From: DATJPR01 sp963811705 | Lineage (GTDB): Bacteria; Bacteroidota; Ignavibacteria; UBA10030; UBA6906 | Direction: 5' to 3' | DNA: 64,000 bases | Assembly: GCA_963811705.1 (NCBI GenBank) | Contig: CAWESL010000015.1 | Location: forward strand, 1 to 64,000 | In this document: in pieces, positions 42,301-48,546 of the stretch | Layout: each line of letters opens with the position of its first letter | Position numbering within the stretch: position 1 is the first letter of the stretch | The notes under the pieces: model-generated | Seen by the model: only the letters and a program-made list of their open reading frames with translations | Told to the model about the DNA's origin: nothing | The model's database searches: none | Made by a program: the position numbers and the translations under genes

Positions 42301-42456
42301 GCGACGGGAATCGGTTCGGACGTTCAACGGCCTCTTGCAACGGTGATTGTGGGCGGGCTGCTCTCGGCATTGGTCCTCAGTCTGATTGTCCTTCCGCCCC
42401 TTTATCTTCTGGTGGAACGGTGGGGGCACAGGAGGAGGACACCGTCCGCATTGTAA
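39307..42456 (+). CDS. CzcA/CusA-like heavy-metal-type RND efflux pump
   Basis: A 1049-residue inner-membrane proton antiporter of the RND superfamily with 12 helices and two large periplasmic loops. The N-terminal FALNQRFGTLAFTLILIVVG, the PDVGDTQVTV loop start and the TM4 motif DFGIIVDGAVVMVEN mark the HME (CzcA/CusA) branch rather than drug pumps. SLFGISIMNGVLYVS in TM10 is also typical. It should expel a cation (Cu/Ag or Co/Zn/Cd) through the TolC channel. Selectivity is not readable; no metal-sensing regulator is adjacent. The pump gene is separated from its adaptor and channel genes by DUF190, DUF5683-like and tatA genes, which is an unusual order. Confidence 0.92.
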   Translation: MIRRLLSFALNQRFGTLAFTLILIVVGVWSWINLKKEAYPDVGDTQVTVITQFPGRAATEVEQQITLPLERALNGVPRVITRRSKTIFGLSVIQLTFEDGVDDYFARQRVLEKLNDAVLPDGVTPTLGPLTGPVDEIFRYVIEGTNSYTPMQLRTLQDWVIVPRLLQVPGIADVINFGGLVKQYHVITSPDRLLRYNLTIQSVIDAITANNINTGGNIINRGGQGFIVREVGAIRTKDDLGSIVVASYNGVPVFVRDLGSVEEYPLPPTGILGYTIRTGDSSFIDVNSGVQGLVAMRRGENPSDVVDRLKDRVKEINDNDLPPGVRLRITYDRSDLVNHTIDTVSRTLFEGFSIVIIVLMFFMGSVRSALVVATTIPIAMLFAFTMTKLTGIPANLLSLGAVDFGIIVDGAVVMVENIMRRYSHATTEEKQQGIVRFTLSAAQEVGREIFFSIAIIILAYLPIFSFQRVEGKLFSPMAYTLAFAVTGSMILALTTIPVLMTFIYRRHFSADRAGPLEWKNPVYVWLEKAYARLISILAPKARWAVPAIFGIVVIVIVAGMHVIGTEFLPELDEGAMNIRCFFPVGISLDEAAKYVPTIRHVIFRHKEVNVVISQLGRNDDGTDPYGPNRLEILVGLKDYSQWKRDITKAQLLKEVRSELESAVPGALFSFSQPILDNVTEAVTGSVADLAILISGDDLTLMRQKADSILDVIKTVRGATEYGIEQEGNQAQLVVEINRAAAARFGINVSDIQRMIEAAIGGKPIGQLYDGVGRFDIVVRYASLYRSSIGAIQNLLVPAPGGSRVPLSELATIRLTDGPTVIQREDGKRQISVRTNIRGRDQAGFVAEAQEKVMRAISLPRNYTLDWGGQFENLSRAAARLEIVIPLTIGIIFLILFSMYKSVRNVMVAMSIIPFGVMGGLIALLVRGYSFNVSAGVGFISLFGISIMNGVLYVSRANRLREDEGMELDEAVQRAAVIQLRPLMMTMILAIFGLIPAARATGIGSDVQRPLATVIVGGLLSALVLSLIVLPPLYLLVERWGHRRRTPSAL

Positions 42457-42745
42457 CTCAAGGCACGAACGCGGAGCACGTGTGTGCTGTTGTTAGAAAA
42501 GGTGGCCCTCGAGGATGGCTTGGAGGAGTTGTCCCAAAAACCTACGATTATTCGCCTTTATCGCAGAATGATGACTTCCGCGCTTGCAATTTCTATGAGT
42601 TTTTCAGAGTATGACTGACCCTCGGCGCATGTTACAAGCCATCATACTGCATGGGCCGAACGCGCCGCAATCCGTCGCAGGCCGGCCTTTTCCCTTCGTC
42701 CGTGAGATGGGTCGTCGTTCCGAATCCCTACAGGTAGTGCTGTTC
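42457..42745 (+). other. Spacer of about 290 bases between pump and PAP2 genes
   Basis: I see no RNA gene, repeat tract or convincing terminator here. An open frame in phase with the downstream PAP2 gene starts at 42611 and adds 45 residues without coding character. The promoter for the PAP2 pair is expected in this interval, but no element can be assigned with confidence. Confidence 0.4.
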
Positions 42746-43675
42746 ATGACCGGATCTCTGCGAAAGAACGTTTCCCACAGCCTGAATTTGTGTCTCGGTA
42801 CGATGATCCTGCTCATCGCCGTCGGACCTGACGCGTTGAGCTTCCACGCCGATTCCCTTTCCGTCGCATCGTCAACCGCCCGTCGTGACACTTCCGTGCA
42901 ATCCTTGCGCTGGTACAGTATGTTCACCAATATCCCGTCCGATTGGACGCGATTTGCGGAGCGCACATTTCGGTCGGAGAACCTCTCGGGCATTGTCGGC
43001 ATGACCGTTCTGACCGTGGGTTTGATCGTGGCCGATGACGAAACCTGGACGCTTTCCGATCGCTGGTACAAAGGGCACACCGCCACCGCCGAAGTGAGCG
43101 ACTTCTTCGAATACCTGGGTGACGGGCGGCCGCAATTCGGACTGGCGGCTGCCTTCGGGGCATATGGTGCGATCGCCGGCGACATTCGTGCCCTCCGGAC
43201 GGCGAGCCAGCTTGTTGAGGTCATTCTCGCGTGTGGCACTGTGGTCCAGGTGCTGAAGCACGTCACCGGGAGGGAGAGCCCGTTTGTGTCGACTGTTCCG
43301 GGCGGACGCTGGGATTTCTTCCCGAATCAGATTGAATACCACAAGCACGTGCCGCGGTTCGATGCATTTCCCTCCGGGCACATTGCGACGGCGCTGGCGA
43401 CGGTGACGGTCATCGCGGAAAATTATCCTGAATGGAAATGGGTCAGGCCGGTGGGGTATTCGATCTGCGCGCTGATCGGGATCAGCATGGCGAACACCGG
43501 GATTCACTGGTACAGCGACTACCCGCTCGGGCTTTTTCTCGGGTATACCTTCGGCATGATTGTCTCGCATCCAGACGGGTTGGAGGGAGAGCGACGGGCG
43601 GCGGACAGTCGTGTCTCGATTGAGCCGAGTTCGACGATGAACGGCCCTGCGATCGGTCTTGTTGTACGGTTCTGA
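42746..43675 (+). CDS. PAP2-family phosphatase, first of a tandem pair
   Basis: A 309-residue exported or membrane phosphatase (from ATG 42746, which starts a hydrophobic N-terminus; a longer form from 42611 is possible). The acid-phosphatase motifs are present: KHVTGRESP (first motif, about residue 175), PSGH (about 210) and GIHWYSDYPLG (His/Asp of the third). Family members dephosphorylate lipids such as undecaprenyl diphosphate or phosphatidic acid, or act on lipid A. The spacing between motifs resembles bacterial outer-membrane- or periplasm-facing PAP2 proteins. A second related gene follows after one base. Confidence 0.82.
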   Translation: MTGSLRKNVSHSLNLCLGTMILLIAVGPDALSFHADSLSVASSTARRDTSVQSLRWYSMFTNIPSDWTRFAERTFRSENLSGIVGMTVLTVGLIVADDETWTLSDRWYKGHTATAEVSDFFEYLGDGRPQFGLAAAFGAYGAIAGDIRALRTASQLVEVILACGTVVQVLKHVTGRESPFVSTVPGGRWDFFPNQIEYHKHVPRFDAFPSGHIATALATVTVIAENYPEWKWVRPVGYSICALIGISMANTGIHWYSDYPLGLFLGYTFGMIVSHPDGLEGERRAADSRVSIEPSSTMNGPAIGLVVRF

Positions 43676-43676
43676 T

Positions 43677-44711
43677 ATGGAATCTCCACAGACGAAAGGT
43701 AGCCAGGTGCGGACTTCACATTGCTCGCGACGAGGGCAGATCGGTCAGGCTGCGGGGGAAACGCTCGTGGTTCTTTCAGCGTTTCTCGCGCTCGTTCGTC
43801 CTGCATTGCATGCTCAGGACCTCCTTTCGTCCTCCGCGTATCGGCCCGGACCCGAACGGCAGCTCTATGCGGACATTGATTCAATTGTTTCGGTGCATCC
43901 TCTGTTGGTCGGAGAGCCGCGTTCTGCCAAGCCGACGTATTCCTGGTCCAGTCCGATCACCAATCTGCCGGTCGACTGGATTGCCGCGGGAAGCGAGGTG
44001 ATGAACGCAAAGAGCGTCCCCACATTTCTTGCGGTCGGCGCAACCACCGGCGCTCTTCTGCTCACGGACCACGCCACCTACCGGCTTTCGAGAACTTTTT
44101 ACCAGGAACATTCGTTTGTTCAGCATATGAGTGATGCGCTCGTTTATGTCGGAGAAGGTTCGACGCATTTGGGCATCGCGGCAGGATTCGGCCTGTATGG
44201 ATTCCTGGCAGACGACAATCGCGCAATGGAGACAGGGGGGCAGATCGTCGAGGCACTGGTGGCAACCGGAATTACCGTCCAACTGCTGAAGCGCATCAGC
44301 GGTCGTGAAAGTCCGCAGACGGCGTTGCACGGAACCAGCCGTTGGCGTCCCTTCCCGAGTCTCGCAGGCTATCAACGGAATCAACCGAAGTACTATTCAT
44401 TTCCTTCGGGCCACATCGCGACCACCATGGCAACGCTCACGGTCATTGCGGAAAACTACCCCGATGCGCACTGGATCCGGCCGGTCGGGTACGGAGTGCT
44501 CGCCGCGGTGGGGGTCAGCCTCGTGAATGTCCGTTATCACTGGTTCAGCGATTTGCCGCTCGGATTATTGCTGGGGTATGGTTTCGGAGAACTTGCCTCG
44601 CATCATTCCACGCGCGACAACAGCGCTGACCCGGAGTCGGAGTCACACGTGATCGTTCACCCGACAGTCGGACACGACGGCGCCGGTCTTGCCGTCGCGT
44701 GGTCGTTCTGA
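43677..44711 (+). CDS. PAP2-family phosphatase, second of a tandem pair
   Basis: A 344-residue paralogue of the preceding gene, with ATG immediately behind its stop. After a signal-like segment (about residues 28-47) it shares WSSPITNLPVDWIAAG-type N-terminal sequence, LLKRISGRESP, PSGHIATTMATLTVIAENYP and YHWFSDLPLG with the first copy (which has PSGHIATALATVTVIAENYP). Divergence outside the motifs is strong, so the duplication is old. Both copies keep all catalytic residues. They may act on different lipid phosphates or in the two membranes. Confidence 0.82.
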   Translation: MESPQTKGSQVRTSHCSRRGQIGQAAGETLVVLSAFLALVRPALHAQDLLSSSAYRPGPERQLYADIDSIVSVHPLLVGEPRSAKPTYSWSSPITNLPVDWIAAGSEVMNAKSVPTFLAVGATTGALLLTDHATYRLSRTFYQEHSFVQHMSDALVYVGEGSTHLGIAAGFGLYGFLADDNRAMETGGQIVEALVATGITVQLLKRISGRESPQTALHGTSRWRPFPSLAGYQRNQPKYYSFPSGHIATTMATLTVIAENYPDAHWIRPVGYGVLAAVGVSLVNVRYHWFSDLPLGLLLGYGFGELASHHSTRDNSADPESESHVIVHPTVGHDGAGLAVAWSF

Positions 44712-44768
44712 ACATGCACCATAACCACTACAGCGAAAACCTACGACGATAGAAAGGATGCAATACGG

Positions 44769-45338
44769 ATGAACAGGCGCATACTCACACCAGCACTTAT
44801 TCTTGCCGTGGCCCTGGTTCTTGCCGGCTGCAGCAAGAAGAGTGACAGCGGCTACAACTCGGCGCTGCTCGGTCAAAACAACGGCACGGTGGCCGGTTTG
44901 AAGTGGGGAGTCCCGAACCGCTGGCTCGTTGAAGGGCAGCGACCCATGCGTGCGGCGACATACAATGTCCCGGCATCGGAAGGCGACAGTGAAGCGGCCG
45001 AATGTGCCGTGTTCTATTTCGGTAACGACCAGGGCGGCACGATCGACGCGAACATCGATCGGTGGGTCGGTCAATTCGAACAGGCAAGCGCCCCTGATCG
45101 CGGATCGAAGGACGTGAGCGGGATGAAGGTGACGACCGTCGCTATCTCGGGCACCTACCTTGCGCCAAGCGGACCAATGATGATGCCGACAGGAAAAAAG
45201 GACAACTATAAGTTGCTGGGTGCAATCATCCAGGGTCCCCAGGGATCGGTGTTCTTCAAGCTGACCGGTCCCATGAAATCCGTGGACGCCTCAAGCGCTG
45301 AGTTCGATGCGTTGATCGGTTCCATCCGGAAGGAGTAA
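44769..45338 (+). CDS. Lipoprotein of unknown function
   Basis: A 189-residue protein with a clear lipoprotein signal (ALVLAGCSKKSD; lipobox LAGC, Cys at residue 21). The body (GTVAGLKWGVPNRWLVEGQR, PMRAATYNVPASEGDSEAAE, LLGAIIQGPQGSVFFKLTGP) is a small alpha/beta domain that I do not assign. No membrane helix follows. It is probably outer-membrane-anchored facing the periplasm. Confidence 0.7.
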   Translation: MNRRILTPALILAVALVLAGCSKKSDSGYNSALLGQNNGTVAGLKWGVPNRWLVEGQRPMRAATYNVPASEGDSEAAECAVFYFGNDQGGTIDANIDRWVGQFEQASAPDRGSKDVSGMKVTTVAISGTYLAPSGPMMMPTGKKDNYKLLGAIIQGPQGSVFFKLTGPMKSVDASSAEFDALIGSIRKE

Positions 45339-45360
45339 CCGGTCGGCCGCGACCCATCGA

Positions 45361-45411
45361 AGGGAGCGAGGAATGCCGCCGTGGTGTCGCGCGGTTTCCC
45401 GCTCCCTTTTC
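45361..45411 (+). terminator. Possible terminator between lipoprotein and pterin dehydratase genes
   Basis: AGGGAGCG (45361-45368) pairs with CGCTCCCT (45400-45407), followed by TTTTC. The 31-base loop contains a further weak stem. It lies between the convergent genes ending at 45338 and 45424, so it may serve the plus-strand transcript. Confidence 0.45.
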
Positions 45412-45423
45412 AGTTCCTGTCGC

Positions 45424-45723
45424 CTATGTCCGGTGTGCCGCCGTCTCCTCGATGCGTTCGAGAAGGGCAAAATCCTTTTCCGTAATCCCCCCCGCAGAGT
45501 GCGTGGCAAGATCGATCGTCACTCTATTAAAGACATTCGTCCATTCCGGGTGATGGTTCATGGACTCGGCGATCAGCGCGACCGCGGTCATGAACCCGAA
45601 CGCCTCCGGAAACGTCCCGAAGGTGAACTCCTTGTGGAGCTTTCCCCCCTTCACCTCCCATCCCTTCGCCGTCGAAAGACGCCGTGAAAGGTCGTCTCGT
45701 TCCAGAACCTTCGTGTCAGCCAT
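45424..45723 (-). CDS. 4a-hydroxytetrahydrobiopterin dehydratase (PCD/DCoH)
   Basis: A 99-residue cytoplasmic enzyme that regenerates tetrahydrobiopterin after aromatic amino acid hydroxylation. The family signature ESMNHHPEW and VTIDLATHSAGGITEKDF are present with both active-site histidines. A strong AGGAGG site precedes the ATG at 45723. No hydroxylase is in the window. Many bacteria carry this gene alone, and a role in pterin repair is usual. Confidence 0.93.
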   Translation of the reverse strand: MADTKVLERDDLSRRLSTAKGWEVKGGKLHKEFTFGTFPEAFGFMTAVALIAESMNHHPEWTNVFNRVTIDLATHSAGGITEKDFALLERIEETAAHRT

Positions 45724-45880
45724 TCGGTCCTCCTTTCCTGTGAGGAACCTGCAGGCATCGCCAAAGGTTCCGGAACGGTTTGGTTGATTCTCGATGAAAG
45801 AAAGTGTACTTTTTCCGGTGCCTGCCTTCGCTGTCCCTGCGTACCCTTGATGTCTTGCTGCGATGACCAAAGGAGATGAC

Positions 45881-46600
45881 ATGCCCGAAGAAGGTGTCAG
45901 AGCCCAGATCATGCCGGCGCCTCCGCCCAAGAAATGGATCGATAATATCGCCGCGGTTTCGAGTGCGCTGATAGCGATCGGTACGCTTCTGAACTGGTTT
46001 TTCGGGAGGGAAAGCTCGTTTCCCAAGTGGTTCTTCTACGTCCTCACCCTCCTTATCCTTGTCATCCTGTTCAAGTATTTCGAGGAATCGATCAAACGGT
46101 TCTTCGCTGCGATTGCTGTGAGGAGCTACATTCGCGAGGCGCACTTCAAACTCCTCGACAACCTGCAGCGGTTCAGCGAGCTCGTATCGCAGCGGAGCGA
46201 TGACTCCATCGTCCATGTGATCGAGACCATCGGCACGCGACGTGGGAGGGCGCTGGTCGACAAGGACCTGTATCCTTATGCCGACCAGCTTGTCCAGAAT
46301 ATCCTGCTCAAGCTTTCGGAATCCGGCAAAAGCCTGTCTGCCGGAGAATTCAAAGGCGTGTTGAACGATCTCAGCACCCTTATCCGGTTCTGCACGTTCT
46401 TCTATTTCAAAAAGCCCTTCCATTCCCAGGATACCGGCGATCTTACCAAGGATGAGATGAAAGAGCTGGAGTTTGCACGGGAGAATTTCGCCGACTTCCT
46501 CCGCCGGTATCAGATTTTCTTTGATGAAGTCAGCGGCAGACTCGGCTCGACCACAAGGGCGCATTTCGAGATCCCGAAACCGGTGTCCCCGAGGGCATGA
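45881..46600 (+). CDS. Membrane protein of unknown function
   Basis: A 239-residue protein from ATG 45881 (AGGAG five bases upstream; an earlier ATG at 45863 is possible). Two membrane helices occur near residues 20-42 (IDNIAAVSSALIAIGTLLNW) and 50-70 (PKWFFYVLTLLILVILF). The cytoplasmic helical domain that follows (NLQRFSELVSQRSDDSIVHV, YADQLVQNILLKLSES, FADFLRRYQIFFDEV) resembles no family I know. It ends 16 bases before the gluconolactonase gene. It could be a small sensor or anchor. Confidence 0.6.
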   Translation: MPEEGVRAQIMPAPPPKKWIDNIAAVSSALIAIGTLLNWFFGRESSFPKWFFYVLTLLILVILFKYFEESIKRFFAAIAVRSYIREAHFKLLDNLQRFSELVSQRSDDSIVHVIETIGTRRGRALVDKDLYPYADQLVQNILLKLSESGKSLSAGEFKGVLNDLSTLIRFCTFFYFKKPFHSQDTGDLTKDEMKELEFARENFADFLRRYQIFFDEVSGRLGSTTRAHFEIPKPVSPRA

Positions 46601-46616
46601 CCAGCGGAGGATTAGC

Positions 46617-47366
46617 GTGACCGACGCTCGGATCCAGGTGTTTCCCACCGCTGCGGCATTGTCCGTCGGCGCCGCGGAGAAGATCGCAACGGCGCTCTCG
46701 GCGGCCCATGTGCTGGGCGGAGTGGTCTCGCTTGTTCTGTCCGGTGGATCCACTCCCCGTGGGGTGTATGAGACGCTCGCGACGGCAGCGTACCAGAAGC
46801 GCATCGATTGGGCCCGCCTCCACATCTTCTGGGGCGACGAACGATGTGTGCCACCGGATTCTCCCGAGAGTAATTTCCGGATGGCGAATCAGGCATTCCT
46901 TCACAAGGTTCCTCTTCCGGCACACCACATCCACCGGATTCGGGGCGAGCTTCCTCCGGCGGAAGCGGCGCGAGCGTACGAAATGGAGCTGCGGAACGTC
47001 TTCGGCATCGCGAAAAAGGAAACCCCCCGCTTATCTCTGGTGTTGCTCGGCATAGGGGAAGACGGGCATACGGCGTCATTGTTCCCGGGGACCCCGGCGC
47101 TCGATGAAGAACGCCGCTTGATGACCGAAGTGCATGTCGAACGCCTCAACGCATGGCGAGTCTCGATGACGATCCCGCTTCTGGCTCGTGCGGGGACGAT
47201 TCTGTTTCTCGTATCGGGCCCGGCAAAAGCCTCCATTGTTTCTTCCGTCCTCCGCAAGGCTGGCGCTGAATTCCCTGCGGCACACGTCGCACAACGGGCC
47301 GGCAACGTTCAGTGGTACCTCGATCGCGACGCGGCATCAATCCTCGAAGATTCGGAGCATGCATGA
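46617..47366 (+). CDS. pgl: 6-phosphogluconolactonase
   Basis: A 249-residue DevB/SOL-type enzyme hydrolysing 6-phosphogluconolactone to 6-phosphogluconate in the oxidative pentose phosphate pathway. Motifs: VSLVLSGGSTPRGVYETLA near 41-59, IFWGDERCVPPDSPESNFRM near 78-97, and LLGIGEDGHTASLFPG near 143-158. The GTG start at 46617 has GGAGG six bases upstream. Its stop overlaps the glucokinase start (ATGA), an arrangement that supplies glucose 6-phosphate metabolism; no zwf gene is visible here. Confidence 0.93.
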   Translation: MTDARIQVFPTAAALSVGAAEKIATALSAAHVLGGVVSLVLSGGSTPRGVYETLATAAYQKRIDWARLHIFWGDERCVPPDSPESNFRMANQAFLHKVPLPAHHIHRIRGELPPAEAARAYEMELRNVFGIAKKETPRLSLVLLGIGEDGHTASLFPGTPALDEERRLMTEVHVERLNAWRVSMTIPLLARAGTILFLVSGPAKASIVSSVLRKAGAEFPAAHVAQRAGNVQWYLDRDAASILEDSEHA

Positions 47367-48347
47367 TTCTCGCAGGTGACATCGGCGGTACGAAAACCAA
47401 CCTGGCGTATTTCGACGTCGAGAATGGAAAACTCGTCGTGAAGCAGACGAAGAGCTACCCCAGCCAGGAATATCCGTCGCTCAGCGCCATCCTCGCAAAG
47501 TTTCGGCGCGAGTATCCCGCGGACATTGCCGGAGCGGCGTTCGGAATTGCCGGGCCAATCGTCGATGGGCATTGTCATCTCACCAATATCGGATGGGACA
47601 TCGACACCGTTGCCCTTCGGCGGGAATATGCAGTTGGACGCCGTCGAGTTGATCAACGATCTCCAGGCGACGGGATATGGAACACTCCATCTCGCTGAAC
47701 ACGAGCGCGTGACGCTGCAAAAAGGTCTCCCGCAGCCGAAGGGTTCGATCGCCGTCATTGCGGCCGGCACGGGACTTGGTGAAGGCGCGCTGATCTGGGA
47801 TGGAAATCATTATCGTGCCATCGCCTCGGAAGGCGGCCACGCCGACTTCTCACCGAGGAACGATTTGGAAGCATCTCTTCTGCATTTTCTTGCAGGCAAG
47901 TTCGGCCATGTCAGTTGGGAGCGTGTTCTCTCCGGGCCCGGCTTGTTCTCGATTTACGAATTCTTCTCCCAGCGTTCACCGTCTCCTTCCCCTTCGTGGT
48001 TGACCGACGCCATCGCGGCCGGCGACCCGGCGGCGGTCGTTTCCAAAGCGGCGTTGGAGGGAAAGGACGCCACTTGTGTCGAGGCGCTCGACCTGTTTGT
48101 GTCGCTGTACGGATCGGAGAGCGGAAACCTTGCCCTCAAAATGCTGGCCACCGGAGGCGTGTTTGTCGGCGGCGGGATCGCACCGAAGATTCTCCCAAAA
48201 ATTAAGACCGGACTGTTCGTGCGTAATTTTTACGCAAAAGGACGGCTCGATGCCATGCTCCAGGAAATGCCCGTCCATGTTGTGTTGAATGACAGGATCG
48301 CCCTGTTCGGAGCAGCCCACGTCGCTCGCACCCTGACCGAATCGTGA
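47363..48347 (+). CDS. glk: Glucokinase (Glk family), one frameshift
   Basis: Phosphorylates glucose in the cytoplasm. The first frame opens with MILAGDIGGTKTNLAYFDVE (ATP phosphate loop) and continues to HLTNIGWDIDTVALRREYAV. After one surplus base near 47634 (GTTGGAC, reading correctly as GTTGAC) the second frame continues DAVELINDLQATGYGTL and VIAAGTGLGEGALIWDG. It goes on through EGGHADFSPRNDLEASLLHF and GGVFVGGGIAPKILPKIKTG. Corrected length is about 327 residues, normal for bacterial Glk. All conserved blocks are intact on both sides of the shift, so a sequence error is more likely than loss. It is coupled to pgl by an ATGA overlap. Confidence 0.88.
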
Positions 48348-48381
48348 CGGCGGTCACATCTCTACGGAACCCCGCGTAAAT

Positions 48382-48416
48382 CCACCCCACGGGTGGCTCT
48401 CCCCGGATCGTCCGGG
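48382..48416 (+). promoter_or_regulatory. Two adjacent hairpins between glk and the T9SS protein gene
   Basis: CCACCC/GGGTGG with a three-base loop (48382-48396) and CCCGGA/TCCGGG with a three-base loop (48402-48416). Neither is followed by a U-tract, so they are not standard terminators. They lie 35 bases after the glk stop and 130-165 bases before the next start codon, in the probable leader. They do not match a riboswitch consensus that I know. Possible roles are Rho-dependent end protection or a structured leader. Confidence 0.4.
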
Positions 48417-48546
48417 CATGGACGAAACTCTCCCGTCCCCTCCAGTGTTGTCAAATTGCCCGGCAAGCCATCGGGGAGGATCTGCCGTGGCTTTCTGTCC
48501 CGCCGTCCAATTACACTCCTGGTCAATTTATTCGAGAGGGGGCTCC

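Noticed and set aside
39367..42429. Minus-strand open frame of about 1020 codons
   Set aside because: It is the exact antisense of the RND pump gene, with Arg/Asp-rich composition and no recognisable motif.
48348..48546. Possible cyclic-di-GMP or other known riboswitch before the T9SS protein gene
   Set aside because: GC-rich hairpins are present but the conserved core sequences of the riboswitch classes I know are absent.
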